From Hymenobacter sublimis (GTDB lineage Bacteria; Bacteroidota; Bacteroidia; Cytophagales; Hymenobacteraceae), in NCBI RefSeq assembly GCF_023101345.1, contig NZ_CP095848.1, forward strand, positions 2,611,297 through 2,675,296: 64,000 bases of DNA, in the 5' to 3' direction. The notes below the pieces were generated by a model. That model made no database searches. It was not told the DNA's origin and saw only the letters and a list, made by a program, of their open reading frames with translations. Shown here piece after piece: positions 1 to 8,295 of this stretch (within the stretch, counting starts at the first letter, position 1; every line of letters starts with the position of its first letter). A program made the translations under genes and the position numbers.

Positions 1-809
1 ACGGCCAGTTCCTCAAACTGCCGGGCCAGCCGCTGTAGTTCCTGGTGCAGCACCTCCCCACGCATGGGAATGCCGTGCCCGGTGGCTGCCACTGCGGGCT
101 GCAACTCGGCTAGCAAAACCACGGATTGGTGCGCCTCGGGCCAGTCGGGAGTAAAATAGGCGGGCGGGCCATTCACCTCCTGGCGCTGCTGCCACACGGC
201 CGTAGCCGATTCCTGCTTGGTAGTCACGAAGGCGTCGCCGGCCAGCAGCGTGCGGTCTTGCTCCCGGAAGAAGGACACGTGGCCCGGGGTGTGACCCGGC
301 GTGGGCAGCCAGCGCCACCCTGGCAAATGCGGCACCGAGCCGTCGGTAGGCAGGGGCTGTACCCGGCTGCCTAAATCAAGTGGGGCCTTGGGATAAAGAA
401 ACGACATGGCTGCCATGGCTCCGCCCCCAACTGAGGGGTCGGGCGGGGGGTAGGCCGACAGGCCGCGGAGGTAGGGCAGCTCCAATGGGTGGGCGTACAC
501 CGTTACGTTGGGCCAGGTTTTGAGCAGGTGAGGCAGGGCCCCTACGTGGTCGAAGTGGCCGTGGGTGAGCAGGATGGCCGCGGGCGGATTACCTGGCCCA
601 AACAGATACTCGGCCGTGTGCTGAACCTTGGAGCCGGACCCCGGCAGACCAGCATCTACGAGTACCCACGAGGCCACGGGTTGCTCCTGAGTCCGGACGT
701 AGTAGAGATTCACGAACACATTGCGCTGGCCCCATAACCCCGGCACCACGGGGTGCAGGGCGGGCGTGTTGGCGCGGGTATCGGTGGCTTTGGGGGTTGA
801 AGCAGACAT
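1..809 (-). CDS. MBL-fold metallo-hydrolase, 3' part missing
   Basis: The frame starts at an ATG at 809 and runs off the left edge, so 269 codons are visible and the C-terminus is missing. The metallo-beta-lactamase metal motif HxHxDH is present (H83, H85, D87, H88), followed by an HTPGH motif (H173-H177) and an AGD motif (D192), the usual order of di-metal ligands in this superfamily. A later GHGIP stretch is probably the last ligand histidine. There is no signal peptide, so it is presumably cytoplasmic. Substrate cannot be told from sequence; glyoxalase II-like or general thiolester/phosphodiester hydrolase activity is typical of the family. The HTTM gene lies upstream on the same strand with a gap of about 50 bases and may be co-transcribed. 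Confidence 0.85.
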   Translation of the reverse strand, partial: MSASTPKATDTRANTPALHPVVPGLWGQRNVFVNLYYVRTQEQPVASWVLVDAGLPGSGSKVQHTAEYLFGPGNPPAAILLTHGHFDHVGALPHLLKTWPNVTVYAHPLELPYLRGLSAYPPPDPSVGGGAMAAMSFLYPKAPLDLGSRVQPLPTDGSVPHLPGWRWLPTPGHTPGHVSFFREQDRTLLAGDAFVTTKQESATAVWQQRQEVNGPPAYFTPDWPEAHQSVVLLAELQPAVAATGHGIPMRGEVLHQELQRLARQFEELA

Positions 810-856
810 AAGCAGAACGAAAAAGTGAACAAAGAGAGAGTACTTCTCTACTGCCG

Positions 857-2395
857 TTAGCGGGCAGACGGAGCGGGTAGGGCGCAGCTGCACAACACTT
901 CCCGGGTAGGAGCGGCCACTTTGTAATCAGGCAGTGACACCTCCTTCATGTAAATGACATCGAGTTGCCGCAGGGGCGGATGAGTAGGGTTTTCGTGCCA
1001 GATGCGCAGCAGGTAGTTGCAGTAATAGGGCCGCATAAAGGAGTTATCCACGAACAGGTAGTTCTCCGAGTACTTGCGCCACCGGTCGTTGCGGAACAGG
1101 GAAACCACGGAGGCAGGCTTTTCTAGGGTCGTGCCCCTACCCTCCTGGTTCAGATCGACGTGACGGCCATCCTGGGTGGTACCATCGAGAATGTACCAGC
1201 CGTCGTCTTTGAATACGGAGGGCGCAAACATGCCCCAATGCTGATCGGTGCGTACTAGGTAGCCCAACCAACGCATGGGCTGGCGCATGGTCCACTCGGG
1301 CCGAACGATGCTGTCTAGGTTCCACCAGCACACGTAGGCCAGCAGTCCCAGCACCGCCCCTTCGCGCACGGCCCGCAGCAGATTCCGAAAGCCCTCAGAA
1401 AGCTCCAACGACGTTTCTACCCGCAGCCGCACGCCGCTACGCCACTGGGCCAGGCGCGTGTTCCAGGGCTGCACCAGCCGCGCCGCCACCTGGGGGCCGA
1501 GGCGCTGGTAAGCCGGCACCAGCTTGCGCTCCAACCAATCCATGGCGCTGCCGGGCAGCAGCCCTAGCACCGAGGCCCAGTTAATCAGGAAAAACAGACC
1601 CACGAAGAGCGTCAGGCTGATTCCAAGGTGAAAGCCGTATATTACTCCCACAAAAAGCAGCCGCCACCACGGTACCCGCCACGGAATGAACAGCACGCAG
1701 GGCAGTAGCATTTCCAGGTAAAAGGTCATCCAGGTAAAGGCCTGGAGCAGGCCCGGGTACGGATACAGCAGCCGGCCGCCGGGCAGCACTACCTGGTCGA
1801 GGCTGAAGGCATAGTACAGGGCGGTACCTTCTTGGTGCCACTCCGGGCTGCTTTTAAGTAAGGCGGTGCACCAGTACACCAGCGCCAACTGCACCACGTA
1901 GGCCAGCGTGGCTGCACTGGCGTACGTCATGCTGGCGGGCAGGGGCTTACGGCGGGCATCCAGGGAGTACACCCGTCCCCAGGGCAAAAAGAAGCCCCAG
2001 AACAAAAGCATCCGCAGCAAATCGTCGCCGCCCTGCAGAATCAGGGGGTTACGGTTCTGCACCGACACCAGCAGCACCCAGGACAAAAACGTCATTAGGC
2101 GCGTTTGGTAGCCGAGCAGCAAGGCTACGGCGGCGGCGGCGGCCAGCAGAAACAGTACAGCCTGCACCTGCCACAAGCCACTGCTAGCATGCAAGGAAAA
2201 CTCATACGGATTCCAGCTGTGCTCCAACAGCACGGACAGGGGCAGCACGCCTATGTTGGAGTAAAACGCTTCTAAATCGGTGCTGCGGACACCAATATCA
2301 ATGAGCAGAACAATAGCCACGGCCGCTCGCAACAGGGCCAGGGCACGTAAGTCAACCTCAAAAAAACGCCGCAACACCGTATATAGAGCTGGCAT
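857..2395 (-). CDS. HTTM domain membrane protein (vitamin K-dependent carboxylase-like)
   Basis: A 512-residue protein with many hydrophobic segments: an N-terminal helix near residues 20-36, then helices around 75-110, 125-145, 160-180, 215-245 and 250-285, and one more near 350. The segment from about 10 to 290 has the look of the HTTM family (horizontally transferred transmembrane domain, related to vitamin K-dependent gamma-carboxylase), including the aromatic-rich VYW, LLPC and FHLGISLTLF stretches. The C-terminal 150 residues are soluble and include a WGMFAPSV motif often seen in Bacteroidetes members. Biochemical function of bacterial HTTM proteins is mostly unknown; carboxylase activity should not be assumed. 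It lies upstream of the MBL-fold gene on the same strand. Confidence 0.8.
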   Translation of the reverse strand: MPALYTVLRRFFEVDLRALALLRAAVAIVLLIDIGVRSTDLEAFYSNIGVLPLSVLLEHSWNPYEFSLHASSGLWQVQAVLFLLAAAAAVALLLGYQTRLMTFLSWVLLVSVQNRNPLILQGGDDLLRMLLFWGFFLPWGRVYSLDARRKPLPASMTYASAATLAYVVQLALVYWCTALLKSSPEWHQEGTALYYAFSLDQVVLPGGRLLYPYPGLLQAFTWMTFYLEMLLPCVLFIPWRVPWWRLLFVGVIYGFHLGISLTLFVGLFFLINWASVLGLLPGSAMDWLERKLVPAYQRLGPQVAARLVQPWNTRLAQWRSGVRLRVETSLELSEGFRNLLRAVREGAVLGLLAYVCWWNLDSIVRPEWTMRQPMRWLGYLVRTDQHWGMFAPSVFKDDGWYILDGTTQDGRHVDLNQEGRGTTLEKPASVVSLFRNDRWRKYSENYLFVDNSFMRPYYCNYLLRIWHENPTHPPLRQLDVIYMKEVSLPDYKVAAPTREVLCSCALPAPSAR

Positions 2396-2572
2396 GCCGT
2401 ATCCGGACAGAAGAGAAAAGAGCAGACAGAACCCACCCGGCCGCGCAGCTGCGGCGGCTTGGCGGGCCTATACCATTCCGAGCCCGACAAGAACCCCGAA
2501 TGCGCCAGCCAGTGCGTAGCAGGCCGCTTCAGGGTTCTTATCAGGCTCGGAAAAAAGGCAGCCTAGGCAGCC

Positions 2573-3097
2573 TTAGTAGGTGGTGCTACCGCTAGTAGAG
2601 CCCGAAGTGCTGCCCCCGCTAGTGGTGCGGCCGGAGGTAGTACGGCCCGAAGTGGTGCGGCCCGAAGAAGTCTTTTTGGTTGCCTTAGTAGAACCCGAGC
2701 GGCTAGAACGGCCGGAGGTGCTGGAGCCAGAGGTCATTGAACCGGAGCCCGAGGTAGAGCCACTGGTGCTGCCGCCCGAGGTCATGGAGCCCGAACCGGA
2801 GGTGCTGCCACCCGAAGTAGTGCTGCCCGAGGTAGAACCCGAGGTCATGGAGCCGGAAGTAGTACCGCTGGTAGTACCACCCGAAGTCATGGAACCGGAA
2901 GTGGAGCCGCTAGTAGTTCCGCCCGAAGTGGTGGAGCCGCTAGTAGTAGTGCCCGATGTGCTGCCGCCGCCCGTGCCACCGGTAGTGGTGCCTTGCTCCA
3001 GCGTGGCAGTGGGGGTAGCAGACGATACTTCAATGCCAGCCGCGGCAACAAAGGCGGCGATAAAGGCGGAACCGAGGAAAACAGATGCTTTTTTCAT
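2573..3097 (-). CDS. Secreted Gly/Ser/Thr-rich low-complexity protein
   Basis: A 174-residue protein starting [12 protein letters not shown] with a clear Sec signal peptide (cleavage likely near residues 24-28). From about residue 35 to the end it is almost only Gly, Ser and Thr in short units such as SGSTTSGG and SGSMTSGG, interrupted near residues 128-160 by a basic stretch (RSSRSG, TKATKK, three [13 protein letters not shown] units). No folded domain is visible, so it is probably a surface or extracellular linker-like or glycosylated protein; O-glycosylation at Ser/Thr is inference. It lies downstream of a similarly composed lipoprotein gene on the same strand. The opposite strand is also open because of the repeated codons, but that frame is an artefact. 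Confidence 0.7.
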   Translation of the reverse strand: MKKASVFLGSAFIAAFVAAAGIEVSSATPTATLEQGTTTGGTGGGSTSGTTTSGSTTSGGTTSGSTSGSMTSGGTTSGTTSGSMTSGSTSGSTTSGGSTSGSGSMTSGGSTSGSTSGSGSMTSGSSTSGRSSRSGSTKATKKTSSGRTTSGRTTSGRTTSGGSTSGSTSGSTTY

Positions 3098-3166
3098 AGC
3101 GCAGAAAGAGTATGGTTGAGGAAAAGAAAGTTGAAAAAGTAGCGTACAGAGCTAGTACAACAGGGC

Positions 3167-3538
3167 TTACTGGCCCCCCGTGGTAGAGCCAGTCGAGCCG
3201 TTACCGCTGCCCGAAGTAGAGCCGCCCCCACTAGTGGTATTACCGCCCACGCCGCCCACTGGGGCCGTCGTTTCCGGGGAACCGGCGCCCTTCGTCTCGT
3301 CGGGCAATGATTGAGCGGTAGTGGAGCCGCCCTGCGACTCCGGGGCAGCGCTGATAGAATCGGAGGTAGCATCGGGGTAGCCGTTGATGTCGGCGCTGCC
3401 GTTGCTGTCCATGTCGCCGCTGGCATCAGGGCTGGTGGCGGTGTTGGCGTCGCGGCCTTTGTCGCCGTTGCAGGCGCCTAGGCTTAAAGCGCCACTAACC
3501 AAAAGAGTTGCTAACCAGGGCATTCGTGCTCTATACAT
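3167..3538 (-). CDS. Ser/Gly/Thr-rich lipoprotein, unknown function
   Basis: Start chosen at the ATG at 3538 (123 residues) because it places a compact signal peptide ending in the lipobox LGAC before a polar mature protein; an upstream in-frame ATG at 3604 would add residues that do not look like a signal. The mature part is acidic (DKGRDAN, DASGDMDSNGSADINGYPDATSD), loosely like a calcium-binding Asp/Asn-rich linker, and ends in a Gly/Ser/Thr tail very like the neighbouring gene at 2573-3097. Probably anchored in the outer membrane or periplasm. No known family recognised. The shared tail and orientation suggest the two genes act together or arose by sharing a repeat tail. Confidence 0.6.
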   Translation of the reverse strand: MYRARMPWLATLLVSGALSLGACNGDKGRDANTATSPDASGDMDSNGSADINGYPDATSDSISAAPESQGGSTTAQSLPDETKGAGSPETTAPVGGVGGNTTSGGGSTSGSGNGSTGSTTGGQ

Positions 3539-4009
3539 AGGAAGAATATCAACGTGAGGTACTAAGCTTTTCTGGCCTTGGCACCCCGCATAGAGAGTGC
3601 CCAAGCGCAGGCAGCCACAAAATTTCCTTCGGCTATACGGACAATCTCTTCAGAGAATTGAAAATATGTAAAAAGAATAAATACTGGTTTTTCTTGGAAT
3701 AAAAACGGAGGTGATTAATACGTAGACGGTACCAGCGGGCTAGCTACCCCCTTTAAACCGCACATAGCGGCCACCAAATGCCGGTAATAGCCACCGCCGC
3801 TGCAACCGTTTTAATCTTCCCACCCCAGACTCGTATACTGGTGAGGCTGGATGCAACTATTGCCTTTTTAGCTGATGTTGCGGCAAAAACAGCGAAGCGT
3901 TATTCTTGCCCCATTGGTATACTCCGGGGTTCGAGGCGCCTCACCTCCCTTCTAATCCGCCGCCAGCTGACCTCCTACCCGGTTTGGTTGGCCCTTACTC
4001 TTCTCTGGC
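3539..4009. other. Intergenic region between lipoprotein and response regulator
   Basis: About 470 bases without a convincing gene between two divergent genes. The middle (about 3650-3720) is AT-rich. A short plus-strand open frame from 3778 overlaps the regulator start and has no recognisable features. The only signal I would point to is the promoter candidate at 3878-3908. Confidence 0.5.
3878..3908 (+). promoter_or_regulatory. Candidate Bacteroidetes-type promoter of the response regulator
   Basis: TTG at 3878-3880, a 20-base spacer, then TATTCTTG at 3901-3908. This fits the known Bacteroidetes pattern (TTG near -33, TAnnTTTG near -7) with one mismatch. It would give a leader of about 95 bases before the ATG at 4010. 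Found by eye only. Confidence 0.3.
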
Positions 4010-4666
4010 ATGATTCGAATTTTTTTAGTTGATGACCACGCCATTGTGCGGGAAGGTTTACGCGCCGCCTTAGCCACGGAGCCTACCCTCTCTATTGTTG
4101 CGGAAGCAGGCAACGGGCAGGAACTGCTAGAGCGCCTCCCCACCACTCCGGTCGATGTGGTGATGCTGGACATGAATATGCCCGTGCTCGATGGTCTGGC
4201 TACTACCAAGCGCTTGCGCGAAGAGTTTCCGGACACGCGCATTCTCATTCTTTCCATGCTGAACCACGAGCGGAACATTGGTCAGGTGCTCGATGCCGGC
4301 GCCCACGGCTACGTGCTAAAAAACGCTGACAAGTCGGAAATAGTAGTAGCCTTGCACACCGTGGCGGCGGGCAAGCCCTACTTGTGCAGTGAGCTGGGAC
4401 TGGTTATGCTACGGAAGGTATTGAACCTGACGGGCAGCTACGGCGAGGAGCAGCTCAAGAAATCTAGCGACTTGTCGAACCGGGAGCGGGAGGTGCTGCA
4501 TCTGATTGCGGAAGGACTGACTACCAATGAAATAGCCGACAAGCTTTTCACCAGCAAGCGCACCATCGAAACGCACCGCCAGAACATCATCGAAAAAACG
4601 CAGGTGAAAAACACGGCCGCTCTCATTAAATACGCCATGGAAAAAGGCCTGATTAAAGAGGCATAG
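4010..4666 (+). CDS. NarL/FixJ-family response regulator, orphan
   Basis: A 218-residue two-domain transcription regulator. The receiver domain (residues 1-120) has the acidic pair D8-D9, the phosphoacceptor D54 in VVMLDMNMP, the switch residue S82 and the conserved K104. The LuxR-type helix-turn-helix (about 150-213) carries the typical LSNREREVLHLIAEG and TNEIADKLFTSKRTIETHR signatures. It should bind DNA as a phosphorylation-dependent dimer. No histidine kinase is encoded next to it: neighbours are a divergent lipoprotein gene and a convergent cyanophycinase, so the kinase must be elsewhere. A strong hairpin follows the stop. Confidence 0.93.
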   Translation: MIRIFLVDDHAIVREGLRAALATEPTLSIVAEAGNGQELLERLPTTPVDVVMLDMNMPVLDGLATTKRLREEFPDTRILILSMLNHERNIGQVLDAGAHGYVLKNADKSEIVVALHTVAAGKPYLCSELGLVMLRKVLNLTGSYGEEQLKKSSDLSNREREVLHLIAEGLTTNEIADKLFTSKRTIETHRQNIIEKTQVKNTAALIKYAMEKGLIKEA

Positions 4667-4691
4667 CTGGCAGCATTAGCAAACCTGTAGC

Positions 4692-4748
4692 CAATAAGAG
4701 AATGGCCCGTCGTGCAAAGCATTTGCACGACGGGCCATTCTCTTATTG
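4692..4748 (+). terminator. Perfect 27-bp hairpin after the response regulator
   Basis: Arms 4692-4718 and 4722-4748 are perfectly complementary with a three-base loop (GCA). It sits 25 bases after the regulator stop and probably terminates transcription, although no long T-run follows. The length and perfection are unusual for a simple terminator. Confidence 0.65.
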
Positions 4749-4924
4749 TCCAAAACAGGCAGCTGGCGCAAAGCCTCGCGGATTCAGTGAGCCAAGACAG
4801 CTACTAAGAGTTGTTAGCAGTTGATCCACGACTACCATACAGGGTGCAACAGTTCTAGTCTGCTCACACCACCTAACTCTCCGGCGGCAGCTTGGCCTTA
4901 TTGGGTAAAGACCGTAAGGCTCGA

Positions 4925-5806
4925 TTAGGCGTACAGCCGGGGCTGAATAGGTAGGGTGTACTGCTCGCCGCTGGCCAGCAAGTGAAGGTCGATGCCGCGC
5001 ATGGTGAAAGGCGTATTCGGGGCTATTTCGTGGATGTTAGTGGAGCTGCAGGACCGCGCATCCAGGATGATAACCAGCCCGCTGCCCAGCACTTCCAGTT
5101 CCCGGCCCTCCGTTACGAGTACGGCCGTGTCTTCTTCCAGGCCCATGCCCACGCAGGCTGGGTTGGTAGCCAGAATCTGGGCCATGCGCACAATGCGGCC
5201 GCGCGCTACGAAGTGCGTATCCACGGCTACGTCGTGCATCAACTCCAGACCAGTTGTGATGTGAATTTCGCCTTTTAGAAAGCCCGCATCGTTGCGGCCC
5301 TGGTAAATCATGGGCGTGCTCATGGCCGTGGCTCCCGCGCTGGTGCCGGCAATAATAAACTCCTCATTGGAATACCGCTCGTGCAGGCACCGCTGCATAA
5401 GCGTGCCGCCCAATAAGGCCGTAAGCCGCAACTGGTCGCCACCGGTAAAGAGCACGCCGCCGGCCGTATCCAGCACCCGAATGAATTCCTCGTTGTTGGC
5501 CTCAGTGCGGGTTTTAATGTTCAGGACCTCCACCGTAGGCCCCCCAATGCGGTGAAATGCCCGCACGTAATCCTGGGCCGCCTCGTGGGGTTCTTCGGAA
5601 GCAGTGGGTATTACCACCAGCGGCCCCCGGTTGCCAATTTCGTCGGCCAGGCGGCGCAAAATGGCTTCTGGCGCAAAGTTTACGTTGCGGGCCGCCTGTT
5701 CATCATCTTCCGGCGCATCGCCCTTGTGCTCATGGCCGCCAATCAGTAATAGTTTACCCTTGGGAACGGGGCAAGAAGCTGCGAGAGTACGTTTTTTGGT
5801 AGGCAT
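4925..5806 (-). CDS. Cyanophycinase-like serine peptidase (S51 family)
   Basis: 293 residues from the ATG at 5806 (MPTKKRTLAAS). The longer frame from 5854 is rejected because its first residues come from the hairpin at 5830-5873. The protein has the S51 hallmarks: LLLIGGHEHKGD (about 20-30), VVIPTAS (about 64-70), GGVLFTGGDQLRL (about 116-128), and the nucleophile elbow GTSAGAT with S156. Cyanophycinase cleaves the Asp-Arg polymer cyanophycin into beta-Asp-Arg dipeptides; other S51 members cleave Asp-X dipeptides. Size and motifs fit cyanophycinase better than PepE. No cyanophycin synthetase or isoaspartyl dipeptidase gene is in the window, so the substrate is uncertain. No signal peptide. 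Confidence 0.85.
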   Translation of the reverse strand: MPTKKRTLAASCPVPKGKLLLIGGHEHKGDAPEDDEQAARNVNFAPEAILRRLADEIGNRGPLVVIPTASEEPHEAAQDYVRAFHRIGGPTVEVLNIKTRTEANNEEFIRVLDTAGGVLFTGGDQLRLTALLGGTLMQRCLHERYSNEEFIIAGTSAGATAMSTPMIYQGRNDAGFLKGEIHITTGLELMHDVAVDTHFVARGRIVRMAQILATNPACVGMGLEEDTAVLVTEGRELEVLGSGLVIILDARSCSSTNIHEIAPNTPFTMRGIDLHLLASGEQYTLPIQPRLYA

Positions 5807-5829
5807 GGGAGTAGTCAGTTGAAAGAAAT

Positions 5830-5873
5830 ATGCCTCAGGCTGCACTCGTTGCAACGAGTACAGCCTGAGGCAT
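5830..5873 (-). terminator. Hairpin after the YciF-like gene
   Basis: Inverted repeat with arms of about 22 bases (ATGCCTCAGGCTG outer arms, ACTCGTTG inner arms) and a single mismatch. It lies just after the minus-strand stop of the gene at 5891-6385 and before the cyanophycinase start, so it probably separates the two transcripts. Confidence 0.6.
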
Positions 5874-5890
5874 CACAGGAGAACGGGTAC

Positions 5891-6385
5891 TTAAACGGCT
5901 TTGGCGTTGATGTAATTCTTAGCCAGTTCGTTCAGCTTGGTATCGGTGTGCTGCTCCTCGCTGAGGGTTTGCTGCAGCAGGCTAGCTACTTGCTGCTGCC
6001 CCAGGCGCTCGGCGTAGTGAGCAGCGGTGCCGTAGCCCGAAATTTCGTAGTGCTCAATGCGCTGTGCGGCGGCAATCAGGGCGGCGTCCATCACTTCATC
6101 AGTGGCCCGCTCCGACATGGTTTCCTGGCCTTCCGCGATCAGGCCTTCCATGGCTTTGCAGGTGTGGCCGTCCAGATCAATGCCCAGGGTCTGGCCAATT
6201 TGCTCCAAACGCTCTACTTGCTTTTCAGTTTCGCGCAAATGCATTTCGAAACCCTGGCGCAGGCGGGCGTCTTTGGCTTTGCTAGCCATTTTGGGCAGGG
6301 CTTTCACCAGTTGATTTTCGGCGCTGTACAGGTCTTTGAGCTGCATTTCTAGCAGGTCATCTAAGGTTTCCAGTTTGTCGAACAT
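5891..6385 (-). CDS. YciF-like ferritin-fold stress protein (DUF892)
   Basis: A 164-residue, all-helical protein of the DUF892/YciF family, related to ferritin-like four-helix bundles. Recognisable parts are LLEMQLKDLYSAENQL near the N-terminus, the HLRETEKQVERLE helix, RIEHYEISGYGTAAHYAERLG in the third helix and a final helix with LSEEQHTDTKLNELA. Conserved Glu and His residues (the ExxH pairs in EHYE and EEQH) fit a di-metal site. Family members are induced by osmotic and general stress; exact reaction unknown. Cytoplasmic, no signal. Probably monocistronic because a hairpin follows it. Confidence 0.88.
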   Translation of the reverse strand: MFDKLETLDDLLEMQLKDLYSAENQLVKALPKMASKAKDARLRQGFEMHLRETEKQVERLEQIGQTLGIDLDGHTCKAMEGLIAEGQETMSERATDEVMDAALIAAAQRIEHYEISGYGTAAHYAERLGQQQVASLLQQTLSEEQHTDTKLNELAKNYINAKAV

Positions 6386-6815
6386 AGTAGTGGGATAAGA
6401 GAACAGAAAACGCAGCCCAAGCAGGCTGACTGCTCTTCATACGGTGCTCCGGAGTTGGCGTTAAGGTTGAGCTCGAGAACAGCCGGCGCAGGCACCCTGT
6501 ACAACTTACTACATATCAGCTATTTGCCTACCAATAACCAGGTCTTGAAAGATTATGCTGGTTGGCTTTGAGGTTAATACGGAGATTAAAATCAGTATTA
6601 ACCGGTACCCGGTTTTTATTGGCTTGCCTGGCCCCGACGCTTCTTGGCGCGAGCCGCTGGGGCGTCGCCTACGCTTTGTGCTGCCGCTGCTATTGCCGCC
6701 ACTAGCAGCAGGTAAAAAGCAGGTTCGAAAAATAATTTCTGCTGAAGCTGTAACCTTCGGGAAAAGGCGAAGTTTCCACCGCCGAATTCGCTCCCACCTC
6801 TTACCGACCCTCGGC
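6386..6815. other. Intergenic region upstream of the ECF sigma operon
   Basis: About 430 bases between two divergent genes. Open frames on both strands here (minus-strand 6509-6844; N-terminal extension of the sigma frame from 6555) show no family features and are probably not coding. It holds an inverted repeat at 6572-6603 and must contain the promoters of the YciF-like gene and the sigma operon, but I could not assign boxes. Confidence 0.5.
6572..6603. repeat. Inverted repeat, possible operator or attenuator
   Basis: Perfect 9-base arms GGTTAATAC (6572-6580) and GTATTAACC (6595-6603) with a 14-base spacer. The right end overlaps a second small inverted repeat (ACCGG 6601-6605, CCGGT 6609-6613) followed by TTTTT, which looks terminator-like. 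Position about 210 bases before the sigma start suggests a regulatory site or leader terminator. Confidence 0.35.
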
Positions 6816-7388
6816 TTGAACTCGCTTACGGACAACTCGCTCATGCTGCAGGTAAAGGCCGGCCAGGTCGATAAGATGGGGCTGCTGTTTGAGCGGTACC
6901 ACCGGGCGCTGTTCGCGTTTTTCTACCACTCCAATGGCAACAGCACCGCCAGCGAAGACTTGGTGCAGAACGTGTTCTACCGGATGCTGAAGTACCGTCA
7001 CACCTTTAACGGGGAGGGCGAGTTTCGGACCTGGATGTACCATTTGGCGCGCAACGTGCTAGCTGATGCCGCCAAGAAAAACAAGGCCTCCCTCCACCAC
7101 CAGGACGTGGCCGACTGGGCCGAAAAAATTGCTGGCGGCCCCACCGCCGATGCCGGTCTGCAACGGACCCAGGAGGTAGCGCTTCTGCACCGGGCCATGG
7201 CCAAACTCAGCGCCGACCAACGGGAAGTGCTCGTATTGAGCCGCTTCCAGGAGCTGAAATACGAGCAGATAGCGCAACTGCTCGACACTACGGTAGGAGC
7301 CGTGAAGGTGCGCGCGCACCGGGCCCTCTGCCAATTGAAGGATATCTACTTGAAACTGGAAAATGGAAGCAAAGTCCGTGAACTGTGA
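6816..7388 (+). CDS. ECF-type RNA polymerase sigma factor
   Basis: A sigma-70 family ECF factor. Region 2 is seen in MGLLFERYHRALFAFFYH and the ASEDLVQNVFYRMLKYR stretch, and region 4 in LSADQREVLVLSRFQ plus the HTH YEQIAQLLDTTVGAVKVRAHRA. I chose the TTG at 6816 (190 residues, MNSLTDNSLMLQVKAG) because homologues usually have a few residues before the LMLQVKAG motif; the ATG at 6843 (181 residues) is the alternative. The start of the open frame at 6555 is too far upstream. It overlaps the next gene by 26 bases, typical of a sigma/anti-sigma pair. It probably directs its own operon; the regulon beyond that is unknown. Confidence 0.88.
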   Translation: MNSLTDNSLMLQVKAGQVDKMGLLFERYHRALFAFFYHSNGNSTASEDLVQNVFYRMLKYRHTFNGEGEFRTWMYHLARNVLADAAKKNKASLHHQDVADWAEKIAGGPTADAGLQRTQEVALLHRAMAKLSADQREVLVLSRFQELKYEQIAQLLDTTVGAVKVRAHRALCQLKDIYLKLENGSKVREL

Positions 7389-8295
7389 GGGCGTACAAGA
7401 GGAGCTGATGGACTGGCTGGCGGGCACCCTGCCAGCTGACCAGCACCAGGCCGTGCAAGCCCACTTAACCCAGTGCCCCGGCTGCCAGCAGGAGCTGGCA
7501 ACGGTGCAGGCGCTGTGGAATAACCTAGGCCACTTGCCCGTGCCGGAGCCCAGCGAGCAGCTGCGCCCCAACTTTTACTCCCTGCTCGCTGAGTTCCAAC
7601 GCGCAGAGCAACGGCGGCAGCGCTGGTCGTTGGGCGCGTTGCTGGCCCGCCTGCGGGCCTGGTGGCAGCCGGCCTACGCCGTGCGGCTGGCTACTAGCCT
7701 AGCCCTGCTACTAGTAGGACTGGTGGCCGGCTACGGCCTGAAAGGTACCGCGGAGACGTCCGAGGTAGCCGTTCGGTCTCAACCGGCCGAAGCCCCCGCC
7801 CTGGCTGCTACTACGAAGCAGCAAACCCAGGTGCTGGCTTTGCTCAATAACCCCTCGGCCGTGCAGCGCCTGCGGGCCGTGAGCTACGCCGAGGAAGTTG
7901 CGCCCACCAACGAACGGGTAGTGGCGGCCCTGCTCAGCACCCTCAATCAGGACCCGAACGTGAACGTGCGGCTAGCCTCGCTGGAAGTGCTGGCGGGCCT
8001 GAGCCAGGACCCCATGGTGCGGCAGGGGCTGGTTCGCTCCCTCACCCTCCAGGACTCGCCCTTGGTGCAGTCGGCGCTGGCCGATGTGATGGTGCAACTG
8101 CAGGAGCGCGGCTCGGTGCGCCCCTTGCGCAAGCTGCTTCAGCAGGAAAACCTGAACGAGCAGGTGAAAGACAAAATCGAGCAAAGCATTGAAACCCTGT
8201 CTACTGACCGGGCGCCTCATCCCTCTACCTCATCTACCCACCATGAAACTCCTCCCCCTACTCAGCCTAACCTGCCTGCTGCTGTGGTTGCCTAG
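7363..8295 (+). CDS. Anti-sigma factor with zinc finger and HEAT-like repeats
   Basis: 310 residues. N-terminal zf-HC2-like motif HLTQCPGC (about residues 34-41) in a region resembling zinc-binding anti-sigma domains, one transmembrane helix near 108-124 (LATSLALLLVGLVAGYG), then a C-terminal part with HEAT-like helical repeats (LLSTLNQDPNVNVRLASLEVL, about 190-265) and a Pro/Thr/His-rich tail. The expected role is to hold the upstream sigma factor at the membrane with the HEAT-like part outside the cytoplasm as a sensor or protein-binding region (inference). The gene overlaps the sigma gene by 26 bases and the next gene start by 53 bases, so the operon is translationally coupled. Confidence 0.8.
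   Translation: MEAKSVNCEGVQEELMDWLAGTLPADQHQAVQAHLTQCPGCQQELATVQALWNNLGHLPVPEPSEQLRPNFYSLLAEFQRAEQRRQRWSLGALLARLRAWWQPAYAVRLATSLALLLVGLVAGYGLKGTAETSEVAVRSQPAEAPALAATTKQQTQVLALLNNPSAVQRLRAVSYAEEVAPTNERVVAALLSTLNQDPNVNVRLASLEVLAGLSQDPMVRQGLVRSLTLQDSPLVQSALADVMVQLQERGSVRPLRKLLQQENLNEQVKDKIEQSIETLSTDRAPHPSTSSTHHETPPPTQPNLPAAVVA

Noticed and set aside
2580..3119. Plus-strand open frame of 179 codons rich in Pro-Glu-Val opposite the Gly/Ser/Thr-rich gene
   Set aside because: It mirrors the repeated Ser/Gly/Thr codons of the minus strand; the minus-strand frame has a true signal peptide, the other does not.
3778..4032. Plus-strand open frame of 84 codons overlapping the response-regulator start
   Set aside because: No family features, and it crosses the promoter candidate and start of the regulator.
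6509..6844. Minus-strand open frame of 111 codons upstream of the sigma gene
   Set aside because: Basic, low-complexity composition and no recognised domain; overlaps the sigma start.
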